Shown: positions 9,131-18,045 of the stretch, one piece after another
How the letters are laid out: the number at the start of each line of letters is the position of its first letter
How positions within the stretch are numbered: the stretch's first letter is position 1
Assembly (NCBI GenBank): GCA_947259365.1
Contig: CAMYMC010000017.1
Location: 69,083 to 133,082, forward strand
Direction: 5' to 3'
DNA: 64,000 bases
Source: an uncultured Acidimicrobiaceae bacterium
Lineage (GTDB): Bacteria; Actinomycetota; Acidimicrobiia; Spongiisociales; UBA5794
Notes under the pieces: model-generated
Databases searched by the model: none
Told to the model about the DNA's origin: nothing
The model's input: the letters and a program-made list of their open reading frames with translations, nothing else
Position numbers and translations under genes: made by a program

Positions 9131-9180
9131 GCTCAGAGGAGCTCAGAGGAGCTCAGATGAGCTCAGATGAGCTCAGATGA
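9131..9180. repeat. Five tandem 10-bp repeats at the ruvB stop
   Basis: Plus strand reads GCTCAGAGGA twice then GCTCAGATGA three times, without spacers. The ruvB stop (9173-9175) lies in the last unit. On the minus strand every unit contains a TGA, and the ten-base period puts a stop in each of the three frames. The array ends 38 bases before the queA start. A simple slippage-derived tandem repeat is the safest reading. Confidence 0.95.
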
Positions 9181-10201
9181 GGGTCTGCTGCGGGTCGTCC
9201 GGTGATGGAGGCTCGAGGCCGAGATGGGTGTACGCCCGCGGGGTGGCGACGCGTCCCCGCGGCGTTCGCTTGATGAGGCCCTCCTGGAGGAGGAACGGCT
9301 CGTACGCGTCCTCGACCGTCTCCGGATCCTCGGACACCGCGATCGCGAGCGTCGAGAGCCCCACCGGGCCTCCCCCGAACTTCGCCACGATGGCATCGAG
9401 GATGAACCGGTCCACCTTGTCGAGTCCGAGCCCGTCGACCTCGAAGACGACGAGCGCCGCCTCGGAGGTGACGGCGTCGACGATGCCGTCCGCTCGCACC
9501 GTTGCGTAGTCGCGGACCCGGCGGAGAAGGCGATTGGCGATCCGTGGCGTGCCGCGGCTCCGGGACGAGATCGCCTTGGCTCCGTCCGCAGTGATCTGCG
9601 CATCGAGGATGGCCGCCGAGCGCACCACGATCTCGGCGAGCTCGGCATCGTCGTAGTAATCGAGACGGGCCACGTAGCCGAAACGGTCGCGAAGCGGAGG
9701 TGCCACCCTCCCGGTGCGGGTCGTGGCGCCGACGAGGGTGAACGACGGCAGGTCGAGGCGAATGGAGCGGGCTGCCGGGCCCTTGCCGACGACGATGTCG
9801 AGCTGGAAGTCCTCCATCGCGGGGTACAGCACCTCCTCGACCTGGCGGGGGAGACGATGGATCTCGTCGATGAACAGCACGTCGCCGGCATCGAGGTTGG
9901 TGAGCACCGCGGCGAGGTCGCCGGGCCTGTCGAGAGCCGGCCCGGACGTCGCCCGCAGGTTTGCCTCCATCTCGTTGGCGAGGATGCCCGCCAGCGACGT
10001 CTTGCCGAGCCCGGGTGGGCCGGAGAACAGCACGTGATCGACCGACTCCCTGCGGCTGCGGGCGGCCTCGATGAGAATGCTGAGACGCTCCTTCAGTGCG
10101 TGCTGGCCGATGAAGTCCTCCATCCGCCGCGGCCGGAGACCGGCCTCGAACTGCCGCTCACCGGATTCGGCATGACGGCTGAAGACGCCCTCCTCACGCA
10201 C
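9173..10201 (-). CDS. ruvB: Holliday junction branch-migration helicase RuvB
   Basis: A 342-residue AAA+ ATPase that drives branch migration of Holliday junctions with RuvA. Walker A is GPPGLGKT, Walker B is [10 protein letters not shown], sensor 1 is LVGATTRTG, and the arginine-finger region is PLRDRFGYV. The C-terminal winged helix ends [16 protein letters not shown] start, nine bases after the ruvA stop. Full length; the final residues (DPQQTLI) run into the ten-base repeat array. Confidence 0.97.
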   Translation of the reverse strand: MREEGVFSRHAESGERQFEAGLRPRRMEDFIGQHALKERLSILIEAARSRRESVDHVLFSGPPGLGKTSLAGILANEMEANLRATSGPALDRPGDLAAVLTNLDAGDVLFIDEIHRLPRQVEEVLYPAMEDFQLDIVVGKGPAARSIRLDLPSFTLVGATTRTGRVAPPLRDRFGYVARLDYYDDAELAEIVVRSAAILDAQITADGAKAISSRSRGTPRIANRLLRRVRDYATVRADGIVDAVTSEAALVVFEVDGLGLDKVDRFILDAIVAKFGGGPVGLSTLAIAVSEDPETVEDAYEPFLLQEGLIKRTPRGRVATPRAYTHLGLEPPSPDDPQQTLI

Positions 10202-10210
10202 GGCGAGTCC

Positions 10211-10789
10211 TCATCGCCGGTGCCTTCCGAGCTCGCGCAGCGAGAGCCGAAGGAGCTCTTCGACGGGCAAGTCGAGGGGCAGACCGGCCACCACGCTCCT
10301 GATCTCGGCCGATTGATAGCCGAGACCCTCGAGCGCCTCCCTCACCTCGGAGAAGCTGCCGCCGGCCGAGGCCGGCTCGGCGTCGGGGAGCTCGAGTTTC
10401 GGCCGCAGCTCGAGCATGAGCTTCTGGGCCGAGCGCTTCCCGATGCCGGGAACGGCGGTGAGCGCTCCGGCGTCCTCGGCGAACACGGCGGTTCGGAGTT
10501 CGTCGGGCGTCAGGGTCGCCAGGATGCCGAGCGCGACCTTCGGCCCCACCCCGCTCACGCTCAGCAACAAGCGGAACAGTCGGCGCTGGTCATCGGTCGT
10601 GAACCCGAAGAGGGCGAGCTGGTCCTCGCGGACGTGGAGGTGGGTGTGGAGCACGGCCTCCTCGCCGACACCGGGCAGCTCCCCGAGCGCCCGGGGCGTG
10701 ACGGCCACGTCGTAGCCGATCCCGGAGACGTCGATGACGACGCGATCTGCGCTCTTGGCCACGATGGTGCCTCTCAGCCGGCCGATCAC
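10211..10789 (-). CDS. ruvA: Holliday junction DNA-binding protein RuvA
   Basis: A 192-residue junction-binding subunit. The N-terminal OB fold (MIGRLRGTIVAKSADRVVIDVSGIGYDV) is followed by two helix-hairpin-helix motifs (LLSVSGVGPKVALGIL and LTAVPGIGKRSAQKLMLEL), an acidic/proline linker, and the C-terminal domain III (EALEGLGYQSAEIRSVV) that contacts RuvB. The ATG overlaps the ruvC stop by four bases. Confidence 0.97.
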   Translation of the reverse strand: MIGRLRGTIVAKSADRVVIDVSGIGYDVAVTPRALGELPGVGEEAVLHTHLHVREDQLALFGFTTDDQRRLFRLLLSVSGVGPKVALGILATLTPDELRTAVFAEDAGALTAVPGIGKRSAQKLMLELRPKLELPDAEPASAGGSFSEVREALEGLGYQSAEIRSVVAGLPLDLPVEELLRLSLRELGRHRR

Positions 10790-11283
10790 GTCGCCGCCTC
10801 CACGCGGGCCGCCAGCGGCGCCGCCTGCAGGTGACAGAGGGCGATCGCCAGCGCGTCGGCGGCGTCAGCCGGTTGCGGGGCCGCGGCAAGCCCGAGACGC
10901 ATCGCGACGACTTTTTGCACCTGGTCCTTGGGCGCGCCGCCGTATCCGACGAGCGCCATCTTGACCGCCGACGGGGTGTACTCGGCGACCTCGATCCCGG
11001 CTTGGGCTGCGGCGAGCACTGCGACACCTGAGGCTCTGGCGACGCTCATCGCCGTTTGCAGATTCTGGTTCACGAACACGCGCTCGACGGCGACCGCCGA
11101 TGGCGAGTGTTCGGCGATGAGCTCACACAGGTCGTGGTGCAGCTCGACGAGGCGCTCACCGAGGCTGGCGTGCCGATCGGTGACGATCGCGCCCGCGGTC
11201 ACGGCGTGCGGTGTCGATCCGGACGCCGCCACGATGCCGTAGCCGGTGCGGGTCAAGCCCGGGTCGATGCCGAGAACGAACAT
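10786..11283 (-). CDS. ruvC: Holliday junction resolvase RuvC
   Basis: A 165-residue endonuclease that cleaves Holliday junctions. Start chosen at MFVLGIDPGLTRTGYG, where the RNase H-like fold begins and an AGGGA lies six bases upstream; the open frame could start at 11322 but the extra residues are not family-like. Catalytic acidic residues are visible in GIDPGL, AVERVFV and PADAADALAIALCH. First gene of the ruvCAB cluster, 48 bases after yebC. Confidence 0.95.
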   Translation of the reverse strand: MFVLGIDPGLTRTGYGIVAASGSTPHAVTAGAIVTDRHASLGERLVELHHDLCELIAEHSPSAVAVERVFVNQNLQTAMSVARASGVAVLAAAQAGIEVAEYTPSAVKMALVGYGGAPKDQVQKVVAMRLGLAAAPQPADAADALAIALCHLQAAPLAARVEAAT

Positions 11284-11331
11284 ATGTTCCCTGAGGTTAG
11301 GACGGGCGGCCGTCGGGTCCAAGGACGCCGC

Positions 11332-12069
11332 TCAGCCGACGTCGGCGAGCACGTCGTCGGGGATGTCGAAGTTGGCAAAGACCTCTTGGACGTCGTCGAG
11401 GTCCTCGAGCGCATCGACGAGCCGGAGGACCTTCGGGGCCGTGGCCGCATCCACCGGAACCGACGTGGAGGCGAGCTGGGTGACGTCGGCCTGGTCGATC
11501 GTCACCCCCGCCTCCTCGAGCGCGGCTCGCACCGCCGCCAAGTCTCCCGGCGAGGCGATGACCTCCCACTGATCCCCGGATTCGACCACGTCGTCGGCAC
11601 CGCCCTCGAGCGCTCCCAACATCACCACGTCCTCGTCGCCGGTGGCCAGGATGTACGCCTTCTGCTCGAAGAGGTAGCCGACGGAGCCGGGCTCGCCGAG
11701 GCTGCCGTTGAACTTGTTGAAGACCGCGCGCACGTCCGAGGCCGCCCGGTTGCGGTTGTCGGTGAGGACGTGGACGTAGACGGCCACCCCACCCGATGCG
11801 TAGCCCTCGTACCAGACGTCCTCGTAGGAGACACCCTCGAGGTCGCCGGTGCCGCGAGCGACCGCCCGCTCGATGTTGTCCTTGGGAACGGAGGCGTCCT
11901 TGGCCTTTTGGATCGCGGTCGCCAACGTCGGGTTCGCGGCCGAGTCACCACCGCCGGCGCGCGCCGCCGCTTCGATGGCCCTGATGAGCTTGGCGAACAG
12001 CTTGCCCCGCTTGGCGTCCTGGCGGCCTTTGCGATGCTTGATGTTCGCCCATTTGGAGTGGCCGGCCAT
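11332..12069 (-). CDS. yebC: YebC/PmpR (TACO1) family protein
   Basis: A 245-residue protein of the YebC family, starting with the invariant [25 protein letters not shown]. Members bind DNA or the ribosome; some are described as transcriptional regulators and others as factors helping translation of proline-rich stretches, so the exact role here is open. Central KDNIERAVARGTG and C-terminal GDQWEVIASPGDL are typical. Its start/stop context is TGATG with pdxT (one shared base), placing it in the pdxS-pdxT-yebC-ruvCAB operon common in actinobacteria. Confidence 0.95.
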   Translation of the reverse strand: MAGHSKWANIKHRKGRQDAKRGKLFAKLIRAIEAAARAGGGDSAANPTLATAIQKAKDASVPKDNIERAVARGTGDLEGVSYEDVWYEGYASGGVAVYVHVLTDNRNRAASDVRAVFNKFNGSLGEPGSVGYLFEQKAYILATGDEDVVMLGALEGGADDVVESGDQWEVIASPGDLAAVRAALEEAGVTIDQADVTQLASTSVPVDAATAPKVLRLVDALEDLDDVQEVFANFDIPDDVLADVG

Positions 12070-12662
12070 CAGCCCTCCCGCGCCATCGCGATGAGCATCT
12101 CGTGGATCCTCGTGTCGTCGATGAGCTCGGGATGGAACGACGTGGCGAGTACGTTGCCCTGACGGACGAAGACGGGCCGCGGGTCGTCACCTGCCGCGTC
12201 CTCGACGACCGCAAGCACCTCGACCCCGCTCCCGAGCTTGGCGATCCACGGCGCTCGGATGAACACGGCGCGGACCGGCTCGTCGAAGCCGGCGACGTCG
12301 AGTTCGCTCTCGAAGGAGTCGACCTGCCGCCCGAACGCATTGCGCTCGACGACGGCGTCGAGCACACCGAGCTGTGGCTGTTCCGGTCCCGTCGTCGCCG
12401 CAGCGAGGAAGATCATGCCAGCGCACGTGCCCAGGGTCGGCATTCCCGCCTCGATGCGGGCCCGCAGCGGCTCGATGAGGCCGTAGATGCGAGCGAGGCG
12501 ACCGATCGTCGTCGATTCCCCGCCGGGAACGACGAGGGCGTCGACCGTCTCCAGCTCAGCGGCCGAGCGGACGGGGACCGCCTCGACGCCGAGGCGTTTG
12601 AGCATGGCGATGTGCTCCCGGAAGTCACCCTGGAGGGCGAGCGCACCGGCGCGCACGCTCAC
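12069..12662 (-). CDS. pdxT: Pyridoxal 5'-phosphate synthase glutaminase subunit PdxT
   Basis: A 197-residue class I glutamine amidotransferase that feeds ammonia to PdxS. The triad is visible: nucleophile Cys in [11 protein letters not shown] and the His/Glu pair in [22 protein letters not shown] is the glutamine-binding loop. GTG start overlapping the pdxS stop by four bases, which fits their obligate complex. Confidence 0.96.
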   Translation of the reverse strand: MSVRAGALALQGDFREHIAMLKRLGVEAVPVRSAAELETVDALVVPGGESTTIGRLARIYGLIEPLRARIEAGMPTLGTCAGMIFLAAATTGPEQPQLGVLDAVVERNAFGRQVDSFESELDVAGFDEPVRAVFIRAPWIAKLGSGVEVLAVVEDAAGDDPRPVFVRQGNVLATSFHPELIDDTRIHEMLIAMAREG

Positions 12663-13558
12663 AACCCCCGGTCCTGCATCCGGTCCTGGGGCTCGAGGGT
12701 GTCGATGTTGATGCCGACCATCGCCTCGCCGAGGTTGCGGCTCACCTTGGCGATCTTGTCCGGATCCGAGTAGTAGGTCGTCGCCTCGACGATGGCCCGG
12801 GCCCGCACCGAAGGGTCTCCCGACTTGAAGATGCCGGACCCGACGAAGACCCCGTCACAGCCCAGCTGCATCATGAGCGCGGCGTCGGCCGGCGTCGCGA
12901 TTCCGCCCGCGGCGAAGTTCACGACGGGCAGGACACCGGTGGCGGCGACCTCCTCGACGAGGTCGTGCGGCGCGCGGAGCTCTTTGGCCGCCCCCATCAG
13001 CTCGTTGCGGTCGAGGGTCGTCAACCGCCGGATCTGTGCGTTCATGAGCCGCATGTGCTTGACGGCTTCGACGACGTTGCCGGTCCCGGGCTCTCCCTTG
13101 GTGCGGATCATGGCGGCCCCCTCACCGACGCGCCGCAGCGCCTCGCCGAGATCCCGCGCCCCGCACACGAACGGCACGGTGAACCCCCGTTTGTCGATGT
13201 GGTTGTCGTCCACAGGGGTCAGCACCTCGGATTCGTCGATGTAGTCGACGCCGAGCGCCTCGAGCACCTGTGCCTCGACGAAGTGCCCGATCCGGGCCTT
13301 CGCCATCACCGGGATCGACACCGCGGAGATGATCTCCTCGACCTTGGTGGGATCGGCCATCCTGGCCACGCCGCCGGCCGCCCGGATGTCGGCGGGGACC
13401 CGCTCGAGCGCCATGACGGCGACGGCGCCGGCTTCTTCAGCAATCCTCGCTTGCTCCGCGTCGACGACGTCCATGATCACGCCGCCCTTGAGCATCTCGG
13501 CGAGGCCCCGCTTGACGAGGTCGGTGCCGTGACGACGCTCGGCGTTGGGCTGAGGCAT
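12659..13558 (-). CDS. pdxS: Pyridoxal 5'-phosphate synthase subunit PdxS
   Basis: A 299-residue TIM-barrel lyase that builds PLP from ribose 5-phosphate, glyceraldehyde 3-phosphate and ammonia. It has the family signature [10 protein letters not shown]-like [20 protein letters not shown], the Lys-containing [14 protein letters not shown] and [20 protein letters not shown]. The ATG has an AGGAG six bases upstream. It heads the PLP-yebC-ruv operon. Full length for the family. Confidence 0.97.
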   Translation of the reverse strand: MPQPNAERRHGTDLVKRGLAEMLKGGVIMDVVDAEQARIAEEAGAVAVMALERVPADIRAAGGVARMADPTKVEEIISAVSIPVMAKARIGHFVEAQVLEALGVDYIDESEVLTPVDDNHIDKRGFTVPFVCGARDLGEALRRVGEGAAMIRTKGEPGTGNVVEAVKHMRLMNAQIRRLTTLDRNELMGAAKELRAPHDLVEEVAATGVLPVVNFAAGGIATPADAALMMQLGCDGVFVGSGIFKSGDPSVRARAIVEATTYYSDPDKIAKVSRNLGEAMVGINIDTLEPQDRMQDRGL

Positions 13559-13672
13559 TGTTGCTCCTGGCGTTGTCGGCGCCCTCGTGAAGGCGCCCCC
13601 GCGAATTCGTTGGCTCCCGACTCAGTGTACCGGTGGCGTCGACGCCGTCACCCGCCGCACGGCGCGGCGGGC

Positions 13673-15271
13673 TCAGTGGATCCTGGCGTCGTGACCGGTC
13701 CACTCTCGATCGCGCAACACGTACTTCTGGACCTTGCCCGTCGAGGTCTTGGGAAGCGCATCGACGATGGCGACGGTGTCGGGGGCCTTGAACCGGGCGA
13801 TGGTCGCTTTCACGTGCTCGATGATCTCGGCCTCGCCGGTGGAGGCGCCGTCTTTGAGCACGACGAAGGCCTTGGGGCGCTCTCCCCACGTGTCGTGGGG
13901 AACGGCGACGACCGCGGCCTCGAGCACCGCCGGGTGGCTCATGACTGCTTGTTCGACTTCGATCGTCGAGATGTTCTCTCCACCCGAGATGATGATGTCC
14001 TTCGCCCTGTCCCGAAGCTGGATGTAGTTGTCGGGATGTTGGACGCCGAGGTCCCCGGAGTGGAAGAAGCCCCCCCGGAAGGCCGCGGCGGTGGCGTCGG
14101 GATCCTGGAAGTACGCGGCCATGACGTTGTTGCCCCGCATGACGACCTCTCCCATGGTGGCGGCATCGCGGGGGACGTCGTCCATCGCCTCGTCCACGAC
14201 GCGGGTCGGGTCGGCGATGATGTACGAGACGCCCTGGCGGGCGAGGAGCCGTGCCCGCTGCGCGCCCTCGACGCCCTCCCAATCGTCCTGGACCTCGCAT
14301 ACCGTGTGCGGACCGTACGTCTCGGTGAGCCCGTAGACGTGAACGATGCGGGCCCCGAGCGCCTCCATCTCCTCGATGATCGTCGGGCTCGGCGGAGCGC
14401 CGGCCGTCGTCGCGATCAGCTCGCGAGGGAACGGGCCCGCCTCGGGCGCGTTCGCCATCGAGATGAGCACCGTCGGCGCCGCGTTGAGGTGCGACACGCC
14501 CTCCTCGCGGATCAGGCGCCAGATCTCGCCGGGGTCGACCGCGCGCAGGCAGACGTGCCGGGCGCCGATCCCGGTGATCGCCCACGTCGTGCACCAGCCG
14601 TTGCAGTGGAACATCGGCAACGTCCACAGGTAGACGCTGCCGGGTGTGTGCCGGGAGTGGATGAGCTCTCCGAGCGCGTTGAGATAGGCGCCGCGATGGG
14701 TATAGACGACGCCCTTGGGACGCCCGGTCGTCCCGGACGTGTAGTTGATCGAGATCGGAGCCCGCTCGTCGGTGACGGTCCACGGCAGCGGATCAGCACG
14801 AGCTGTGGCGACGGCGTCGGCCAGAGCGGACGTGCCCGCAGGCGTCCCGGTGCCAAGGTCGTCGACGGTGAAGACCTCCGCCAGCCCACCCGCCGCGTCC
14901 AGGTGCGGCGCCACCGTCGGGTAGAGCTCGGTGTCGACGACGAGGACGCGCGACCCGGAGTGATCGAGGATGTACTCGATCTCGGGGCCCGACAGGCGGG
15001 TGTTGATGGCGACGAGCACGGCCCCCGCCAGCGGCACGGCGAAGTGGGCAACGAGCATCTCGGGAAGGTTCGGCATGAGATAGGCCACACGGTCGCCGGC
15101 GCCCACACCGGCGTCGCGAAGCCCCCGTGCCGTCCTCGTAGCCTCGGCTGCCAGCTCGGCGTAGGTGGTCCTGCGATCCCCGTAGACGACCGCCTCTTTG
15201 GCGGCAAAGACGACCGACGCCCGCTCCATGAACGAGAGCGGAGTGAGCTCCGTGTGGTTCGCAGCGGTCAC
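13673..15271 (-). CDS. Acyl-CoA synthetase (AMP-forming)
   Basis: A 532-residue member of the adenylate-forming superfamily, activating a carboxylic acid to its CoA thioester via an acyl-AMP. The phosphate-binding loop is YTSGTTGRPKGVVYTH; VYGLTETYGP, the GGFFHSGDLG hinge-region motif, AKDIIISGGENIS and the catalytic-Lys tail LPKTSTGKVQKYVLRD are all present. The substrate cannot be told from sequence; it resembles medium-chain/fadD-like and dicarboxylate ligases. GTG start (VTAANHTELT) overlapping the crotonase stop, so the two form a two-gene operon acting on acyl-CoA metabolism. The long upstream extension of the frame is not coding. Confidence 0.9.
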   Translation of the reverse strand: MTAANHTELTPLSFMERASVVFAAKEAVVYGDRRTTYAELAAEATRTARGLRDAGVGAGDRVAYLMPNLPEMLVAHFAVPLAGAVLVAINTRLSGPEIEYILDHSGSRVLVVDTELYPTVAPHLDAAGGLAEVFTVDDLGTGTPAGTSALADAVATARADPLPWTVTDERAPISINYTSGTTGRPKGVVYTHRGAYLNALGELIHSRHTPGSVYLWTLPMFHCNGWCTTWAITGIGARHVCLRAVDPGEIWRLIREEGVSHLNAAPTVLISMANAPEAGPFPRELIATTAGAPPSPTIIEEMEALGARIVHVYGLTETYGPHTVCEVQDDWEGVEGAQRARLLARQGVSYIIADPTRVVDEAMDDVPRDAATMGEVVMRGNNVMAAYFQDPDATAAAFRGGFFHSGDLGVQHPDNYIQLRDRAKDIIISGGENISTIEVEQAVMSHPAVLEAAVVAVPHDTWGERPKAFVVLKDGASTGEAEIIEHVKATIARFKAPDTVAIVDALPKTSTGKVQKYVLRDREWTGHDARIH

Positions 15272-16065
15272 GATCCGCCGGCGGCCGGGGTTCGGCTGTG
15301 GGACCACACCGGCGCCCGCTTGTCCAAGAACGCGCCGATTCCCTCGCGGGCGTCGTCGATGGTCGCGTTCGAGGACATCACGTCCCGCGTGTGCTCGTAG
15401 GCGCCGTGTTCGTCGAGCTCGATCTGGGTGTAGAAGGCCTCTTTGCCCATCCCGATCACGACCGGGCTGTAACGGGTGATCTGGTCGACGAGCTCGAGGG
15501 TCGCCTTCTCGAGCTCGTCGGCGGCGACGACCCGGTTGACGAGCCCCCACGCTTGCGCCGTGGCTGCGGAGATCGGCTCGCCGGTGAGCAGCATCTCCAT
15601 TGCACGCTTGCGCCCCACCGCCCGGCTGATCGGCACCATCGGTGTCGAGCAGAACAACCCGATCTTCACTCCGGGGGTCGCGAACCACGCGTCCTCGGCG
15701 GCGACGACGAGGTCGCAGGACGCAACGAGCTGACATCCGGCCGCGGTCGCGATGCCCTCGACCTTGGCGATCACCGGCTGGGGCACGTGGTGAATCGTCT
15801 CCATCATGACGATGCAGGTGTCGAAGAGGTCCTGGTAGAACTCGAGGTCGCGCCCCCGCATCTCGGTCATGTCGTGGCCGGCTGAGAACGCCACGCCCGT
15901 CCCCTCGATGACGATCGCCTGGACCTCGACGGTGGCCGCGAGCTCGCGCAGCGCGTCGGTGACCTCCAGCATGAGCTCGGAGCTCAGTGCGTTTCTCTTG
16001 TCGGGCCGGTTCAGCGTGATCCGGCCGATGTTCCCGTCGTGTTCCACACGGATGTGTTCGTGCAT
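15268..16065 (-). CDS. Crotonase-fold protein, ECHDC3-like (lacks both catalytic Glu)
   Basis: A 265-residue enoyl-CoA hydratase/isomerase-family protein. The oxyanion-hole region FSAGHDMTEM and the GCQLVASCDLVVAA segment place it in the crotonase fold. In mitochondrial hydratase the catalytic glutamates lie in GGGCE and GQPE; the corresponding positions here read AAGCQ and ATPG, so neither acid/base Glu is present. The sequence GLFCSTPMVPISRAVGRKRAMEMLLTGEPI closely resembles the ECHDC3 subgroup, which shares this lack. A role as hydratase is therefore doubtful; a different CoA-thioester reaction or a binding function is possible. Coupled by GTGA to the acyl-CoA synthetase. Confidence 0.85.
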   Translation of the reverse strand: MHEHIRVEHDGNIGRITLNRPDKRNALSSELMLEVTDALRELAATVEVQAIVIEGTGVAFSAGHDMTEMRGRDLEFYQDLFDTCIVMMETIHHVPQPVIAKVEGIATAAGCQLVASCDLVVAAEDAWFATPGVKIGLFCSTPMVPISRAVGRKRAMEMLLTGEPISAATAQAWGLVNRVVAADELEKATLELVDQITRYSPVVIGMGKEAFYTQIELDEHGAYEHTRDVMSSNATIDDAREGIGAFLDKRAPVWSHSRTPAAGGS

Positions 16066-16116
16066 GCGTTTGGTCCCTCGTCGACGAGCGGAGTGTATCG
16101 GCGCCCGCGCTGGTTC

Positions 16117-17148
16117 TCAGGAGCCGGCGGCGTCCGCGTACGCGGCGAGGTACCCGTCGAGCACGACGGAGCGGTCGAAGCGCGCGACGCGCTCGCGGGC
16201 GGCGTGCTGGAGCGCGCGCCGGGCCGCGTCGTCGGCGAGCAGCATCGAGACGGCGTCGGCGGTCGCCGCGGCATCGCCGGGCGGCACGAGGATGCCGGCG
16301 TCGCCGAGCACGTGGGCGAAGGCGGGGAGACCCGAAGCCACGACCGCGCACCCCGCGGCCATCGCCTCGGCGAGGACGAGCCCGAAACTCTCGCCGCCGC
16401 GGTGGGGGGCGACGAAGACCTCGGCCTCGGAGAGGAACCGGCGCTTCTCCTCCTCGCCGGCCCGGCCGGCGAGGCGCACCGGGCCCCGTGCGCCCGGTTC
16501 GTCGGTCCCGGCGGCGACGAACGACGCCCCCGGATGTCTGCCGGATACGGCGACCGCCGCGGCCACGAAGACGTCGAGGCCCTTGCGCGGGTCGTCGCGG
16601 CCCAAGAACGCCACCCTTCCGGGGACGCGGTCCGGTTCCGGGTACGAGGCGACGTCGAGGCCGTTGGGAACGATCCGGTGCGCCACCACGCCCTTGAGCG
16701 GGACCGCGGCGACCGGGCTCACGGCGGTCACCACATCGAGCCGTCCCACCCTGCCCCCACTCAGGCCGAACATGCGCCGGTAGGCGGCGGCGACACCACG
16801 GGGGGCGTCGGCGTGGAAGGTCCCGACCGAAGCTACCCGAACCCCGAGCGTGGCGGTGAGCGAGGCCAGCGGCATCATCGGCTCGTGGATGTGGACGACG
16901 TCCGCTCCCGACACCGCGGCGAGCACCCGCCGGCGCGTCCGCAGGCCGAGTGCGATGGGCGTGCGCGACCCGTTGGCGTTGACGACCGTGACTTCACCGA
17001 CAGACACCGTGCCCTCGGGACCCAGACCCGGCCCGACGACCCAGGCGTCGTGGCCTTCGGCTCGCAACCAGGAGACAAGCTGGAGCGCCTGGCCCTGGAC
17101 GCCCCCGAATCGACCGAGATCGTAGGGGCACACGAGGGCGATCCTCAT
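16117..17148 (-). CDS. pimA: Phosphatidylinositol alpha-mannosyltransferase (PimA-like)
   Basis: A 343-residue GT4-family glycosyltransferase beginning MRIALVCPYDLGRFGGVQGQ, the hallmark PimA start, with the GT-B C-terminal donor motif GESFGLVLAEAMAAGCAVVAS. It would transfer mannose from GDP-mannose to phosphatidylinositol at the inner face of the membrane. The assignment rests on sequence together with context: it directly follows the phosphatidylinositol-phosphate synthase (pgsA) and the acyltransferase (patA) and overlaps patA by four bases. The open frame continues upstream but only as shadow of patA. Confidence 0.9.
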   Translation of the reverse strand: MRIALVCPYDLGRFGGVQGQALQLVSWLRAEGHDAWVVGPGLGPEGTVSVGEVTVVNANGSRTPIALGLRTRRRVLAAVSGADVVHIHEPMMPLASLTATLGVRVASVGTFHADAPRGVAAAYRRMFGLSGGRVGRLDVVTAVSPVAAVPLKGVVAHRIVPNGLDVASYPEPDRVPGRVAFLGRDDPRKGLDVFVAAAVAVSGRHPGASFVAAGTDEPGARGPVRLAGRAGEEEKRRFLSEAEVFVAPHRGGESFGLVLAEAMAAGCAVVASGLPAFAHVLGDAGILVPPGDAAATADAVSMLLADDAARRALQHAARERVARFDRSVVLDGYLAAYADAAGS

Positions 17149-18038
17149 CGCGACCTCTCCACTGCCCGGTCGCTCGGCCAGTTGGGCTGGAACAGGTGCC
17201 ACTGCTCCGGAGCTTCGCGAATGATCGCCTCGAGGGCGTGCGCGAAGCGTTGGGTGCCGGCGGCCACCCGCTCGGCGCGATCGGCGAGATCGGGGATCTC
17301 GACCGGTTCGTTGATGACGAACCGGTGGCCCCTCCCCGGCTTGAAGTAGGAACCGACCGGCAGCAGCGCGGCGCCGGTGCGGTCGGCGAGGGCGACGGGA
17401 CCCGCCGGCAACGTCGTCGTCTCGCCGAAGAACTCCACCTCGATCCCCCGCCCCGACAGGTCGCGATCGGCGAGGAGGGCGACCGCTCCCCCTTCCCGAA
17501 GCCGACCGGCGAGGCGCGCCGTGACCCGGTTCCCCCGTCCCGCGATCGCGACGTCGATGCCCATCGCCGCCCGCACGGCCACGAACCACCTGACGAGCCG
17601 CTCGTTGGCGAGCGCCTCGGCGGCCGCCAGCACCGGGATCCCCTCCGCCTCCGAACGGGCACCGGCAGCCTCCCAATTCCCGATGTGAGGAAGAGCGACG
17701 ATCACTCCGCGACCGGCCTTGCTGGCCGCGTGCAGCCGTTCGACGTGGTCGACGTCGGTGTGGGCCACGATCGTCGCCTTCCGCTGCGGCCTCACCCAGA
17801 ACACCTCCGCCCAGTAGCGGCCGTAGCTGGCGAACGCCCGCCGGGCACGTCTGCGCAGCCCGGCGCCCTCACCGGTGACGCGGAGCAGATGGCGCTCGAC
17901 GAGGCGAAGCCTGCCGGGCGCGGCGAACGATGCGAGCCAGCCGAGGCCCTCGCCGAGCCGGCGGGCGGCGGCCTCGGGAAGTACCCCGATGGCGACGGCG
18001 AGAGCGCGAAACGCCAGGTAGAGGGGCAGCTCCCTCAT
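17145..18038 (-). CDS. patA: Phosphatidylinositol mannoside acyltransferase (PatA-like)
   Basis: A 297-residue member of the LpxL/HtrB lysophospholipid-acyltransferase family. The catalytic HX4E-type motif is in ALPHIGNWEAAG, followed by LLADRDLSGRGIEVEFFG and PVGSYFKPGRGHRFVI. In actinobacteria this position between pgsA and pimA is occupied by PatA, which acylates the mannose of phosphatidylinositol mannosides. The C-terminal half ends with WHLFQPNWPSDR, a conserved closing segment. ATG start seven bases after the pgsA stop. Confidence 0.9.
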   Translation of the reverse strand: MRELPLYLAFRALAVAIGVLPEAAARRLGEGLGWLASFAAPGRLRLVERHLLRVTGEGAGLRRRARRAFASYGRYWAEVFWVRPQRKATIVAHTDVDHVERLHAASKAGRGVIVALPHIGNWEAAGARSEAEGIPVLAAAEALANERLVRWFVAVRAAMGIDVAIAGRGNRVTARLAGRLREGGAVALLADRDLSGRGIEVEFFGETTTLPAGPVALADRTGAALLPVGSYFKPGRGHRFVINEPVEIPDLADRAERVAAGTQRFAHALEAIIREAPEQWHLFQPNWPSDRAVERSR

Positions 18039-18045
18039 CGATCCC

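Noticed and set aside
9131-9180. CRISPR-like array
   Set aside because: Units of ten bases directly abut without spacers.
12965-15400. 811-codon plus-strand frame
   Set aside because: Opposite pdxS and the acyl-CoA ligase, both clear family members; no recognisable domain in the plus frame.
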